Positions 1 through 47,600 are shown, numbered from the stretch's first letter. The stretch: 64,000 bases of DNA from Antedon mediterranea (GCF_964355755.1 NC_092679.1:2294001-2358000), one strand, 5' to 3'. Numbers and translations are program-made. The notes: generated by a model not told the origin, from the letters alone.

Positions 1-690
1 TCACCACCCATGTTCAATACCACCATAAGCCCCTTTCACACAGATATAGGTAGCTACAAAAAAAAATGTTGGACTCAGTCAGTTAAAACAAGACACTATG
101 TCATTGGGATATACATGGAGCTATGTTTTTTTAACAATCTCACCCATGTTTGATATACCATTCATAGGTAGATACAAAAAAACAAAACTAGTCTTTAAAA
201 TACTACAAAAACAGAATTAAAAAAGATTTAAATGCAAAGTTCAAAAGGTTGATACGTGCTTAAATTCTAAGGCTGATAGTAATGCTTGACAGTGATTGAC
301 CGTAACGTTTCAAAGTGCGGCATAAATCATATGTCACCACATCTCAAATAACATTATTTAATGCTGTATACGAGGAAATGTATCAATGTTTTTAGCATAA
401 CCATTATGGTGGTAGAGTGTCTGCATTGTCAAACATAAAGGTGTTGGGTTCAAATCGTACTTTAGATCCGTTGCTAAATTCAAACACACTGTAGCTACAT
501 CCACATTTGTTCAGTTTCACGGAACGGAAGACTGTGCCGTAATTCTTATGATTTTCCATTATTTAATAAACGGCGCTGTCTTCTGTTCCGTGAAACCTAA
601 CAAGTATAAATGTAACTTTACACAGTTAATCATTTTTATTACATGGTTATCATCTTCAATTCCTACATGATTGGTTTTTTTTTTCTCCAG
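1..690. repeat. GALNT2 upstream intron end with a hairpin repeat
   Basis: Intronic. Bases 513-532 (AGTTTCACGGAACGGAAGAC) and about 578-597 (GTCTTCTGTTCCGTGAAACC) form a 20-bp inverted repeat with one mismatch, probably a short foldback element of about 95 bp. The segment starting at 30 (GCCCCTTTCACACAG) resembles terminal sequence of other foldbacks. No exon seen. Confidence 0.5.
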
Positions 691-34118
<33,428 letters not shown>

Positions 34119-34380
34119 TATTTTTTTAAATTATGAAATATGAGATGAATGCCAAGATGAGAGATAATGTGTGCTGCTCCACTAACAAATTATGAAACAT
34201 TTCTTGAAACTCGTCATTTTGAAATTTTACACAAAAAAAGATTAATTTATCAGAATTATATTTATAATGTTTACAGCCCGTATTGGATGTTTGCATGAAC
34301 AAAGGTCAATTCCTGTGTTTATTTGATTCCAAGATATTGGTCAGCTTTCTGTGGCTATAATTTAGGAGAAATATTATTGA

Positions 34381-34390
34381 TGCAATAAAA
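34381..34390 (+). promoter_or_regulatory. Candidate GALNT2 polyadenylation signal
   Basis: AATAAA, 266 bases after the GALNT2 stop codon, is the first canonical hexamer downstream. A second lies at about 34716. Which one is used cannot be told from sequence. Confidence 0.4.
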
Positions 34391-34394
34391 TGTT

Positions 34395-34430
34395 CCACAA
34401 GATGGCAAGATATGTACTGCTAGAGGGCGC
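34395..34430 (+). promoter_or_regulatory. Paired CTCF-like motifs in the GALNT2 3' flank
   Basis: CCACAAGATGGCA (34395-34407) has one mismatch to the CTCF core CCACYAGRTGGCA. CTAGAGGGCGC (34420-34430) matches the other common core form. Both are on the + strand and 25 bases apart. Binding is an inference; only the match is seen. Confidence 0.35.
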
Positions 34431-35223
34431 AATTCACAGAAGACGACATATTCCTGAAGCAAATAGTTACTTCCAAGAGGCAATTGCTTTTATTTTCATT
34501 CGATGATGTTTGCAGAGATTCACCATAAATCTCAACACTGAGATTTAACTCATCGATGTTAAACTTAAAATAAAAAGTAGTCAATATTTTTAATTTTAGA
34601 ATATTATCAACTGAAATTAATGTATTTTATCTCATATGTTATCATAGATGATTATGGAGCCAGAGAGAAGCGATCCTAAGTATTTATTACATTTTGAACG
34701 TGCGCTTAAGTACAAAATAAAGCATATACAAACTGGTAAGAACATATCACTTTATTATTGGGACTCAATTGAGAAGCCAATGTTTTACAGGGGTCTTTTT
34801 TCGAACAAATAAACCCATTTAGGGCTCTACCCACCAACGGTAATGTATGCAAATGAATCCACCTTTTATAATACAACGATATACAATAGTGTGAATGTTC
34901 AGAATAATAGTTCTTTCAAATCTTGTTTACCAAAGTAATCCCAAATACACCCACCGTTATACAAAACAAAATCCTTTACTGCTGTAACTGCAGTAAGATT
35001 ATATTTTGGTTTAAGATTTAAAAGATAATACGTGTATGTGAGGAACATGATTTTAATATTATGAATTTCCCTTTGGCTACAACCTTTTTTTAATAAATGA
35101 ATTTTATGATAACAGTACTGCATTAACTATCATATCAAAGGTGTAGCGAATGGTGTAGAGAACAGATACACACATTTTCTGTGTTTATTTAATAGTGTGA
35201 ACCCATGTAGCATAAGTAAATAA

Positions 35224-35380
35224 AGTCAACCCTCTCAATACCGGACTCCCTGAAAACTGCAAATTCCCAGAATCATACTTTTCTTGAAGTCCAATTTTTT
35301 GTTACCATTTAAAAACACATTCGGACAACCACAATTTTTGGAAAACCTTCCCAAGTGTGTCCAGTATTGAGCGAGTTGAT
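35224..35380. mobile_element. Family C pogo-like foldback
   Basis: AGTCAACCCTCTCAATACCG and CCAGTATTGAGCGAGTTGAT form imperfect inverted ends. Related copies lie at 39605 and 55397. Confidence 0.6.
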
Positions 35381-35564
35381 ATATATTTATATTCAGACTG
35401 CTTATGTCATCAAGAAGTATTATAAAACAAATTTAGGCACAAAAATATATTTAATTTGTCAAATTTGATTTCTTCTATAGGCAAGCATAGTAAGAAAGGT
35501 AAAGATTATCAAAGAGCATAAAACAAACTTGTATGATAATTTTTTGTTCATATTGTTAATATAG

Positions 35565-35917
35565 TAGAACTGATATTAAGGGGATGCCAAATTGATCCCC
35601 AGATAGGGGTGTCCCTGGATAAGGGTGTCCTTGGATAAGGGTGTCCCTGGATATGGGTGTCCCTGGATATGGAAGTCCCTGGATAAGGGTGTCCCTGGAT
35701 ATGGGAGTCCATGGATAAGGGTGTCCCTGGATAGGGGCATCCCTGGATAAGGGTGTCCCTGGATATGGGAGCCCCTGGATATGGGAGTCCCTGGATAGGG
35801 GCATCCCTGGATAAAGGCGTACCTGGATAAAGGTGTCCCTGGATAAAGGTGTCCCTGGATAAGGGTGTCCCTGGATAAGGGTGTCCCTGGATAAGGGTGT
35901 CTCAACAGTTCTACTGT
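35565..35917. repeat. 16-bp minisatellite inside a foldback
   Basis: About 20 copies of GGTGTCCCTGGATAAG with variants (ATGGGAGTCC, AGGGGCATCC) lie at about 35600-35900. Outer arms AGTAGAACTGATA and ACAGTTCTACTGTA are inverted. Open reading frames across it are repeat artefacts, since three units make 48 bases. Confidence 0.85.
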
Positions 35918-36180
35918 ATTCGTACACAGTTTTATTGATTTTGTATTATTTATCACAATATTTGATTTATTTACTGTTGATTGCAATTTTGTTGTATTTA
36001 AGCCTAGTGCTTTTGTGATTCCTTCCATTTGAAAAAACTTTGCTGCACACAAAGAATAGAATGGTATGCCTTAAAGAATGATACACTCTGATTGGTAGTA
36101 CAATAGTACATAAGCCATTAAAACTTGTATCATATACGGAAGGCTTTTGACATAAATTCACGCTTGCACACACACATCAT

Positions 36181-36984
36181 TAACCTGTCAATGCTTCTAT
36201 GTTATATCTCAATGTTATTGTTTATGGGAGAAGTCGGAGGTCAGTGCACTTTGATCGAACTAGCAAGGAAATAAGTTTATACTTCCTCAATGATAACAAT
36301 ATAAAAAGCTTGATTGTATAGCACCCCCACTCTATAATTGTTTGGTCCATAATCAATCAATTAACTTTTGGACAGGCGTAGTAGAAGCTTGTTTTTACAA
36401 AAGTTATTTTAAAATACATATCTCATTTTTTTGGTTTTTATAGTATTGTTATATAACTCACGTGCACTTTATTATTAGGCAAATTGATCATATGATTTTA
36501 TAAATTAAAAAAAACATAAGTGTTTCTGTATATATATTTTGAAATGTATTAATATATTGTTTTAGGACATTAATTGCTTAACTAATTGAAATATTTGTGT
36601 TTTTTATCTTTTGAGGTTTAAATTCAATTTACACCTTCAAAAGGTATGTGTTTAAGTGAGAATTATTTTAGCTAGTATTATTACAATTTATCTATATTAA
36701 TATTATTAAAAAAAGAAATAAAAAAATATAATTTATTTGTATTATTTAGATTGTAAGGACATAATTTGTAACAGTAATTAAATATGTTAATGAATATCAT
36801 TTTTAAAATGGATAAATGTGCTTCATAAGGTATAGAGATATCACAGTGAATATTTCACACTACATTTTATACTAATGTTATGTCTCGCATCTTCACCATT
36901 TCATTATTACTTCTGTAGAGTATATTTTAATTAAATGTGGCTATGTCAGTTGTATTCGTACTTAAACATGTACTGTGAGGATGT
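36181..36984. other. Intergenic, unique AT-rich
   Basis: No gene or clear repeat seen here. Confidence 0.5.
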
Positions 36985-37272
36985 GTGGCGCAGTGTTTTA
37001 GACGTTGGACTTCTGATCGTGGGTTCGAATCCAACTCTCGCCGCATTGCGTGTATCCTTAGGCAAGATAGTTTAATTACGTTTGACTCTCTCCACCCAGG
37101 TGTATAAATAGGTACCTGGTTAGATCAAGACACAACTTTGCGCTGATTACTAGCTGCATTATGGGAGTATGTTTCCATACATGTTTGATCCAAAACATGA
37201 CTAGGGTAATAATGTTCAGCGTTTAGAGGTTTCACAACATTAGGCGCTATATAAATCCAGGATAATTATTGA
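36985..37272 (+). mobile_element. tRNA-derived SINE
   Basis: The tRNA-like head has an A box (GTGTGGCGCAGTG) and a perfect B box GGTTCGAATCC at 37022-37032. The body has CACCCAGGTGTATAAATAGG and the end GGCGCTATATAAATCCAGGA. It is not a working tRNA gene, as the head runs directly into a SINE body. Confidence 0.75.
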
Positions 37273-38926
37273 TAAAGTTGAGATATAATTAACTATTACA
37301 TTTTATCTGTAATTCCAACCGGATGAATCTTTTTAATGAGATATTATTATTATTATTTATAACTGAGGAAACACATTATTACCATAGAACTACCTTGGTA
37401 TACCCCTATAAAGTACCTTTCAGTCTCAAAGGTCTCCTCTTTGTAGGAATTCTACAGTGTTTATTTATAAAGAAGGGGAAATACGGTATAATTTACAACT
37501 TCAAATGTTAAAGGTATTGTGTATTTTTGAAAATGAAAGTCAAGAACTTCTGTAATTATTACAATACAAGGGAATTTACAGTGTTATGTTCTTTAAACAT
37601 GCGGGTTATTAAAAACCAAAAGTTCTTTCTCAATTACCATATCGTCTAAAATTAGAACATTGTTCAAATTAAATCTACCCTGAAATTGTTAATGATGTAT
37701 ATTAATTATTAACCAGATACATATTTTTTCAATGGTTGAATTTATACAGCATGAAATCAACGTAATATGTATATCATTTCCTTATCTTAATGAAATGTCC
37801 GATAAAAGTCAGAATCAACTTAGAAAATTCCTGATTTCTCAACGTCATGAATTTATGTTTGTTCTTGATAAATGATAACATTAAGTTAGAATCATTGGAG
37901 ATATTTTAATTGTGAACATTTTTGAAATGTTGAGGGAAAAAAAAGAACTATGTTTTTTTAACTGTGAAAAAATAAAAATGCTTTTTTAAAAAGATGAAAG
38001 TTTTATTTAAACATTTTTAGAACAAATACAATATATACCACTGTATCTAATTAAAATGTGAACTTATAAATTCACATTAAAAAAAAAAATAAATAAAAAA
38101 TAAATAAATAAAGTACATGGTATGTGCCTACCAATGTATCTAATCAAAATATGATACAGAGTGCTTTATCTATCTTATTTACAATGCATTGCTGTATCAT
38201 AGAATTTGTCTAAAAACTATACACTAGTTTAGATAGAACTGGATGAGTATACCTACTTAAACCTTACATTAATTAATACTTTAATACATTATTTATCAAA
38301 CATCATTTACAACACATTTTGTATTCCATTATAATTCCATTCTTTGTTACAATTAAGGAATAGCATTTACAAGAATTACGTACTGTACATAAAAATGATT
38401 AAAATACAATATGTTCAGTTCATATAACAATTGGTTCTATTAAATACAATTTACCAATGTTAACAATTAGCATTTTATAATCTAGTTCTAAAACTACAAA
38501 AAAATGATAATACTAATATATAAAATAACTCTTAAAATATTAAATGTTCAAATGTTTTGTAAAACCCAATTCATATAACAGCTGGTTAATTTGTAGCCAG
38601 CATTGGTTATTTCAATCAGGTCTTCTTTCTTTTGCAAACATTTATTCATACCTAAATAATGCAATTCATTTTGATGAATGCCTTTTGTAGGTAACATACT
38701 TCATGTTCACTTACCTTGGCATAGACCTATGTTGTTATAGGTTGCTAAGATCTTTTTATATACAAATTCGCACTTTTGTACAAAACGTTAAAATCTAAAT
38801 TCTTAATTAAAAACATTTTCTATATACATACACTACTTTAAAAAAAGTTTATTTATGCAACATATTGACAATTAATATTTTAAATGTTGAAATAAGTGAG
38901 GTAACTATGAAAACAAAACAAAATGT
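37273..38926. other. Intergenic, AT-rich
   Basis: No supported gene. There are simple A/T runs, for example AAATAAATAAATAAA near 38090. Confidence 0.5.
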
Positions 38927-39262
38927 TTAAAGATGTATTGTCCCCCTAAAAAAATAATTCTTAAATTTTTTTAAATGAATATGTCATTTTAATGTCACAT
39001 ACAAATTATCCACTTTGACCAAAAATTGATTTAAAAAAAATGTATTATCTGAAAAAAAAACTGTAATTTAATGGGGAAAAAATAGTCAAATTGGCTACCA
39101 GCAGATTTTTGATTGAATTTAACCATTTATTTTGTCATTTTATAAGTAAAAACATTTTTTTTTCTACAAAGATAATTAACTGTATTTAAACTACAAAATA
39201 AACTATTCAAAGTCTGATTTAATTAATCTTTACAGGTTTTTGGGGGACAATACATCTTTAAG
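38927..39262. mobile_element. Family E TIR element
   Basis: TTAAAGATGTATTGTCCCCC and GGGGGACAATACATCTTTAA are perfect 20-bp inverted termini with an AT-rich interior. Confidence 0.8.
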
Positions 39263-39604
39263 AAATAACAAAACCTCTAATCTACAAATTATTGACAACC
39301 ATAAAACCTTAAATGTATTTGAATTATATACTGTATGTATAAAACAAGTTTTAAGCATGACAGAATTGATCCAGCCACTTCTCCATGACAAAACTTGGCA
39401 GCACTGTACAGTTAAATACAACCTGTAAGAAGGTATGCGAGATGTTTTTTTGTTTATTGCAATGCACAAATATTTTTTTCAGACTTTTTTTGTTAACATG
39501 TTTTTTAAGGGTTTTTTTTTGTTATAAATGTTTTTGATTAATAGGACTTGCCTTTCAAAAAAAAAAACTAAATATATACATTTATATATTTTTACATGGT
39601 GCAC

Positions 39605-39780
39605 AGTCAACTCTTCAAATACTGGATTACCTGAAAATCAGAAAATTCACCCAAAACAAGAATTTCCAAAGGGTCCCTAAACTTTATAATACTTTTCGAT
39701 TTGTATTAGTAAAACCAGACTTTCCGGAAAACCAAACATTTTGGGTCAGCTGAAATGTGTCCAATATTGGAAAGGTTGAT
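39605..39780. mobile_element. Family C pogo-like foldback
   Basis: AGTCAACTCTTCAAATACTG and CAATATTGGAAAGGTTGAT inverted ends; CAGACTTTCCGGAAAACC inside. Confidence 0.65.
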
Positions 39781-40919
39781 TATATTCCATATCATTTATT
39801 TACAGATTATTAATTAATACAGAGATATACAATATTCTCTTTTTCAAATATCTCCACGTCCATGAAAGATAAGAATTTACCAAAAGGTAGGAAAGTTTAT
39901 TTACATGTCAAAGGTTATTGAAAGGCGCGATTACTGTAGGTAAATACTAAATCTCAAAGAATCTGTTTCTATCCCGAGTGGGTTTCTGCCCATCCACAAT
40001 GCATTTTGTGTAAATGGTCATAAGAAATACCTTTTTTTCCCTCTAACCGTTACCACTTGTCAGTGTAAATTGGCCTTAAGAATACTGTAGGTAGCCGTCA
40101 ATAATAATGCAACTGATAAGGACAGTAAACAGTACGCCTACTAGCATGTCGGATACAGAGATTATGTTAAGTTATTATGTTTATAGAAAACAATGCCTCT
40201 TATTCAGACTAGGGCGTCTAGATTCAGATCTAAGGGTTAGATTGGTTTGCGAAAATGCTTGTTAAAACAATGTTCAAAACGTCAATCAAAAGTTTACAAG
40301 ATTTTTGGGATCAGAATTTTGTTAAACTCATTAACGTAAACAGTTTTTTCTCTGTAACAACGTTTTTTAGAATTAACTTTATATCCATCTTCTGTTGTTT
40401 TGTTTGTTTTTAATTTTTAGTATATGACTTTTCTCCTTGGAAAAACATAGCGGAAAAAAATAAAAATTGGACCGTAAATATTTCAATTTTCTTTAATAAT
40501 AAATGTATAATATATACTACGTCAACATACCTGCCAAACTATTCTTTATGCTACCAATTTCATTAAATGTTTTTACTACCTTCCCATTAATTTTTTATAA
40601 ACTGCAGCAGTATCATTTTTAATCAAAATTGTTAATGTAAAAAACTGACAAAGTCCACCATGTTGTTTTCTTTATTTTCTTTGACAGGTTTTTGGTAAAG
40701 TGAGACTTGGTTATTCCCCCAAATGTCAGCAGGTATGTATTTCTTAATATAAGAATACAGTTGAATTTTAAATACTGCCTCCAAACTGTCTGCATGAGTG
40801 TCTAAAATTAAAAAAGATTATCTAAAATCTATATCTAATTTCCATGACAAAAATACATAATTATGAATAATTAGTTCACTATGTCGGTCGGTCTGTCTGT
40901 CGGTCCGGTATTACTATGC

Positions 40920-41215
40920 GTTTTAGCACGCGACTTATGGCTGTTGGCCTTGTTTTTAAAAAGGTACAATATATTTATGTTAGTTTTCCAGAGTTTGCTA
41001 GTGTACACCAAACTGCAGACAACAAAATTGAATAAGTTTACAATAGCAAACTTTATTTGCAAGCTTGGCCAAACTCCAAGTTTGTCAAGAAAAGGCTTCC
41101 AAAGTTTGCTAGTGTAGAACCGTTAATAAACTTAGGCAAACTGCAGAAGACAAATTTGCAAATATACACCAGCAAACTTGGAGTTTGGTGAAGCTTGCTA
41201 GTGGAGACAAGGCTT
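40920..41215. repeat. Foldback built of TTTGCTAGTGTA units
   Basis: AGTTTGCTAGTGTA occurs three times (about 40991, 41102, 41185 diverged), with inverted AAACTTGGAGTTTG/CAAACTCCAAGTTTG inside. It resembles a decayed foldback element near the TRAF 3' end. Confidence 0.45.
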
Positions 41216-41372
41216 TACGCTTGGATGCTGATTTTAAGACGATAATAAAAACCTGGAATACCAAGAAACATCATTTGCATATCATTGAGCAAAATGAAAG
41301 CGATATTGTTGTACAGTCTACCATATTAAATTGAATTAATTATACAGCAGTAAATCTTTTCTTAATACTAAC

Positions 41373-41378
41373 TTTATT
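41373..41378 (-). promoter_or_regulatory. Candidate TRAF polyadenylation signal
   Basis: AATAAA on the minus strand 28 bases after the TAA stop would give an unusually short 3' UTR. Another AATAAA lies near 41055. Usage is unknown. Confidence 0.3.
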
Positions 41379-41405
41379 CCACTTTAGAAATTAAACTGGC
41401 ACATT

Positions 41406-41636
41406 TTACCAAATTACTGGCATTTGCTCTACAATTGCTTTAATGTACATTGTATCATCTCTAACGTAAGTCGGGTCTCGAAGAATTTGTTTACTGACAA
41501 AAAGCGGGCAACCAGTTGCAACATTCATATCTCTGTTAATTTTTGGCTTCTGGAAACTGCTGCTGTTAGGATCTGGACGAAAGGAGTCACTTAAACTTCT
41601 CTGTCCAGTTTCCTGATCCAACAATATCAAAGTGAC
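41406..41636 (-). CDS. TRAF terminal coding exon, MATH domain C-terminal half
   Basis: Encodes VTLILLDQETGQRSLSDSFR, PDPNSSSFQKP, MNVATGCPLFVSK and YVRDDTMYIKAIVEQ, ending PVIW before TAA. The serine triad in NSSSF is the receptor-peptide contact known from TRAF2. Acceptor TTATTTGTAG. Confidence 0.95.
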   Translation of the reverse strand, partial: VTLILLDQETGQRSLSDSFRPDPNSSSFQKPKINRDMNVATGCPLFVSKQILRDPTYVRDDTMYIKAIVEQMPVIW

Positions 41637-44600
41637 CTACAAATAAACAGTAAAAATATTGTTATTGGTCTGCAATGTGGATTGGCAAGTAAAACCCCAA
41701 TCAAATCTACTATCTCTTTTGTTTTTACCCTAACATGTTATGAGGACACATGCTTCTGCAATATTAAGTAGAAGACTTTACTCTGGTTTGTTCTAGTATG
41801 TGCAGTTTTATCAAATCAAGATACATTTTGTATAAATTGAAGAATGGTTATAAAAACTTACATTTTGTTTAAAGGGCCACGGAAGCAGAGCGTCGTACAT
41901 CCCACGCATTATAACAAAGAAGAGCGATACATGCGTGTTTCGGCCCATACCGTCACCATTTAGGTACAATCGTAAACACATTTTGTACCCAGTGCGGGAT
42001 GAATAAAATGGTGGACTATAGAGTGAATTGGTCTTGCCATTGATGGCCTCCCTTGTTGCCCTATCAACGTTTGGTATCCTCCATAATAGTGTACCATCAT
42101 AGCTTGTTTGCTCCAATGTATTCACTTTGAATTGCAACTCAGATATATCAACTCTCATTATGTTTGTTTCGACATTAACATCTGTAATAAAGAGGAATAT
42201 ATTTAATCATCTTTTCCATCTCATCACCATCATTATCCCATCATCCTAAAATATCTTATTAAAAATCATTGTAGTCATTATTGACTTCACTCTCAAAGAC
42301 AATTTGTTTAAAGCTCTGTCTACATGATCAAACAAAAATGTGCCCATATATGGACACATCATGTTATCACTACCATATTTGGGCACGTCATACTTCTTTG
42401 TCAAACTAGCTTGATAGTGTAGACAGAGCTAAAGACTTTATTTATGCAGAGCACCAAGAAGGAATGGGAATTAGTTTGCTTACAGTTATCTTTGAAAGTT
42501 TTCCAATTAAAAACAAACACAACATTATCATCAAACTTGCCACCATCAACATCATCATTCATTAAATTTAATTCTTTTTTATTTATTTTTTATTTCTAAT
42601 TGTTTTATGCATTGTTTTCTTTTGTTTATCTTTATAAATTCTATTTATTTTAATTGTTTCATGTTTATGACTTGTCATATTGTATTTTTATGAGGGTCCC
42701 TAATGATCAGCTTTGGCTGGATGGACCACACTCGTAAAATGTTGTTGATATAAAATAAATAAAATTCTCTATAATCTCACCTGCTCTTGGAGCAGCAGCT
42801 TGTCTTGTGTTCACACTTCTAGCACTCACTTCCTTTATGCATTGTTGCTGATCTTTCTGTTCTTCATTTAAAATTGCAATCTGTTCTGTCAGGTCCTTGG
42901 ATGATTGTTCTGTTTTCTTCTGTAAGTCATTGAATCTGCGTTCTGTTAGGTCCTAAAAAATGAATATATTTTATGTTTATCAGAAAAGGTTATTAATGAT
43001 AATAATGATTTTTAAGACATAATGAATCTAGAAAATGAAACTCCGGGGAGAATGGAATTGAAAGGGAGGAAATAATTTAAAAATTGTGAAAAATGACACA
43101 TTTTACACAATATATTAAAGATATTTTTATAACAAACTGCAGCTTAGGAATTACATAAAGGACCCTTTGTTTTGAGTTGAATGCACTAACCTATTACAAA
43201 ATTTCCAAATTAACTATTTTCATCTATTACCACATTAGCCACCTGTGGCCTATTAAGCCAAACAATGGGGTTTTTTTTAATTCTGGAATTTCCCATACAT
43301 ATCATTAACATAATTATTTCTCATTCAAACAAAGAAGTGTTCTGCTGTTCATGATGTATCATTTTCTTTTTTTATTGATTTTTGTTAGATTGTGAAATCT
43401 ACTACTACAATGTCTCGACCAAAACAAATTTTCTTTTAACATAACAACAATGAACATTATTACGTAAGCTGTAAAGAAAATATTTATATTGTGATGAATT
43501 ACTGAGGCACGGGAAGGGGTATATTCTGGGGGTTTTTTAAAATCAATTCAATTGTTATTTCCATCTTTAATGTCAATTTTTAGTAAATTTTTCTAGAATG
43601 TTTTCACAATTTTGGCACCTTTAAACTATGGGTTTTTTCATTTTCATTTCTTTATTTGAATTCAAAACAAAATAACATTTAAAAAAAAAACAGTACAAGA
43701 ATGAAATTAGGGTAGCACAAAAGAGTAACCAATGGTCAAACTTATTTCCATTGTGGCCCTTAAGGATGAAATAGGTACAGAATATAGTTATATAAAATTA
43801 GTTACAATTAACTATACCATACTGTACGTATTCAATAATGTTACAATAAAAGGTTTCATACACACAGGAAAGGAAATATTTAAATTATACTTACTTTAAA
43901 TTTTTTCAATTCCGATTCAGAATGTTGCAGCCTATTTAACAGTAGATGACAGGTAGACTTTAATTCCTCATTCTCACGTCTAATTTGAGCATTTATTAGG
44001 TTCTGTTTTTCCAAATTTTCCAAAACTAAAAATAGATGTTCACTTGTAGATTCTGTTTGATGATTTGCTGTATCTTTTCTTGAAATCTTCAGAGGAAAAT
44101 ATAAATAATAATACTCTGCTCTTTACCAGGAAATAATAATAATAATATAAAACTATTTCATTTTCACAATTACTGTATGACAGGCTATAATGAACTTTTT
44201 ATACATACTAAATTCTGTCAAACTCAGAGAGTAGTGTTTTTTTTTTATATATATCTGATATTTTCATGTACATTTACTAATAATAATAAAGTCTTGAAAT
44301 GAGAGCCAATAGTATCTTGCGGTAATCCCAAATAGCAAATAACAGCCCCCCCCCCTCCCCCCAAAACCTACATACCTTTCTGGGCATGAAAATACTAATT
44401 TAAGATATTTGGGGATATACAAAATAAAATAAAATCACAATGGCTATTGTTACAAGATATTACTCTATATGGGAATTCAACTAAGTATAAAAAAACAGGA
44501 ATTTACCACTCATAAAGATTATATTAATAGGCCTATGGACTATACCAGCATTTGACAATAATGTTTGTATTATATTTAACAACAATCACAACTAAAAAAT

Positions 44601-47600
44601 ACTTCCTGTTATTCTGATAACATGATTTATTGAAGAAGTAAATGCTTATGTATGTTACTATGGTTAGTTCTGCGCAGCCGTTATCTTGATGTACATATTA
44701 TCATTGTAATGTAACCATGACATCACAAACATGCCACCGCACTAGCAGAACATTCAAAGCATTCAAACCGTTTTGCCTTATTTGAATTTTATGGTACACT
44801 ATAAAGCTACAGAGGCTAACGACAATACACAAAAGAAACATGGTTTATTGGCAGTTTCAAATATCTTATTTATAATTTTATCACCCACATGATAATTAAG
44901 TGCAATTTTAAGTAAAAAACCATTATTATATTGTTCTATGTAATCAATGTAGCATAGCTTTTGCCCTTTGCATGTTTTTAAAATTTTAATAATCTTTTTT
45001 TGTTAGCCAAGGATTTTTTTTTCACAATTGTTATTTTTCCTTTATTATTATATTTCTGTTTGTGCCCACACGTTAAGTGGTGATGATGATAATACAAGGT
45101 CAACCAATCAGTTGGGCAAATAAGTATCTTATATTCTATTCGTTCTGACGTTTTATTTAATTTTCAGAAATGATTTTCCAATACTTCTTTTACCTTACAA
45201 TTACCACAAATACTATTGATATAAAATGGTCTCACCATTGATCTGCAACCCATTGGTTGAAATGGACATGTCACCTTGACAAGTGGACACTCATTTTGAA
45301 GATGATCATCTACCTGAAAAAAGGATAAAAACTGAATTAATAAATATTAATGTGTTTTTTCTGTACATTTTATCAAACAAACCATAACTTCTTCTTTTTC
45401 TTTCTTTTTCGGTGACTGTAGCGCGTTGGCTGACTTGTTTTGGTTCAATTATTAAGAGACCAAAGATTTTTTTTTTTCAAAAGCTCATGCGTGGGCTGTA
45501 TTTTTCCAATAGTAGTAACCATTGAATTTGAATTGAATTGAAATATATATTTATACTGGGTAACCTCTTCAGTCAAAGACTGGTCTCCCAGAGGGCCCAG
45601 TTGGTGATCAGTGGCTGTGATGTACTAATACACCGGGGTAACCCCCTACTCGTCTCGAAAGATGTACTAGGTTCTTTAAAGTGCACACAAGCTAGATGTG
45701 TACACTGGACCTACGGTTTATAGTCCTTATCCGAGAAGACTCGTTCTACCACCAGAACCAAGGAGTGAGTGAGCCTCGAACCCATGCCGATGTTATGGCT
45801 ACGTAATTACGGTTCCACTGTCTTAACCGCTCGGCCACTTACTCACTCATGGCAAAGCAGTGTACTGTACTAATTGCTTAAATAAATTTAGGTATACTAC
45901 AGTATAGAGAAGGTTTTCCTCTGGGCCTACAGTCATTATTATTTATCTTATACCCCTTTTACACACACTATCACCGTAACAGCGGTGTAACCCCGCGGTT
46001 GTTAGTACACCGGGCCGTTAAACGCCGGTGTTGTGGTTTTTATTGACTGGTGTAAATGGGAAAATCCAACCACCCCAGTGTGCTCTCCCTGTGGTGAAAC
46101 GAAGCTGAATGTTTTCCGGTGTACCTTCTCCGGTGTAGTCGAATCTACACCGGAGACACGGAAGTGTAAACGGTTTTTGTGGTTCAACACCGAGCTGTTA
46201 AAGGTCATTGACGTGAAAATGTAACATGTTGTCACAGAAATACAATATATTATGCAAACAAAATAGGTTTTTTGCTTAAAATACACCTTTTTTTGCTTAA
46301 AATAATAATTGTACAATATATTGTGCTGTTCCTTATTTTCTTTTAAAGATAATAATAATAATTTATTAGGAAATGACACCTTTGCATCGGTGGCACACAC
46401 AGAAGTGGTGCATCCAATTTAACATAATACATCAAAACAATACATTATATGACGGATACAGGTTCTTAAACTATTTGCCAAAATATAAAAGAAAAATCAT
46501 TACCAACATGGTAATAGCACAAACAAATTTGTGATTTTTCTTTTCTGCTAAAAATATTAAAATTGTTTGTTTGCATTCTACCTTACCAGAAAGCCTAAAA
46601 ATGTAATATTGGAGCCGGCCAATTTTATGTTGGCCTAATTATTAAAAAAGGGAAAAATAATATAATACTGACGTCTCAATAGATGAAAATGATATCTTTT
46701 TTAGCAACTGAAAAAGTACCATATAATAATTTTCCTTCATTGATACATTGTTATGCTAATTAAAAAATACATTTTTATTTTAAATACTTACCGTACCTAC
46801 CCTATTTTTACGCCAACCTAACAATTTAAGGCCTATTTAAGTACGTACAGTCTACAAGGCGGAAATGCAGTCATTTTAAAAAGAAAAATAATTGGTAGGC
46901 CCTAATTTTTAAAATAATAAATGATAATCTTATTAACCACAAAGAAAATATTACACATGGACTACATTCAAAATTAAATAAATTGTGTGTAAATTCGGAT
47001 TATTATTATGTTTTTATATGAGATTTGACGATATGTTCCAGTGTTTAAACATTTAAACCATAGTCAGTTAAGTTCCACGTGTGCGCTTGCAATAGTGATT
47101 TGATTGACAGCACCGGGGTGTGATCAATGTAGTGTAAATGGGCGCAACTCGAGTTTTTCTCGCAGTTTTTTTGGCTAGTGTAAATGGAAATTGCCTCCGA
47201 GTTCAACTCGTGTTCCTCTCTCAATAGTATAAAAAGGGTAATAGATTTATTAACAATATAGTTGAATAGAGCTTTTATATAAGACATCTAGCATAGACAT
47301 TTTTTCAGGCAAGTTATTTACTATTTTTCTTGGTTTTTATAGTTTACACTGTTGGCCTTTATACATATAAATTTAAATAAATCAATATTTGCTAAAGATA
47401 ATACTATAAATAGAATCTGTCCAGACACGTGTTGTATCTAATAGTATACAAAGTGCAGTAAAAATTACCATACAATAGGCCTACATATGATTATAGTGAG
47501 TAATTACTGTCGGAATAACGCTAATTGAATACAGCCTGCCTAAAAATAATGTTTCAATAGGGCTTTGGGAGATGAATTAAGGAGTACAGTAGGTAGGTTT

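Noticed and set aside
643-690. ATG at 643 as the GALNT2 start
   Set aside because: It lies upstream of a strong acceptor (TTTTCTCCAG) and would lack the signal anchor; the true first exon is outside the window.
35556-36052. Two overlapping reverse-strand ORFs with PYPGTPLSRD repeats
   Set aside because: Both read the same 16-bp minisatellite in different frames, which any non-stop repeat would allow.
36985-37050. A genuine tRNA gene
   Set aside because: Boxes A and B are good but the sequence continues into a SINE body and lacks a proper acceptor stem and T-run terminator.
46002-46400. 132-codon reverse ORF
   Set aside because: It overlaps the GTGTAAA/ACCGG-rich foldback end and lacks any recognised domain.
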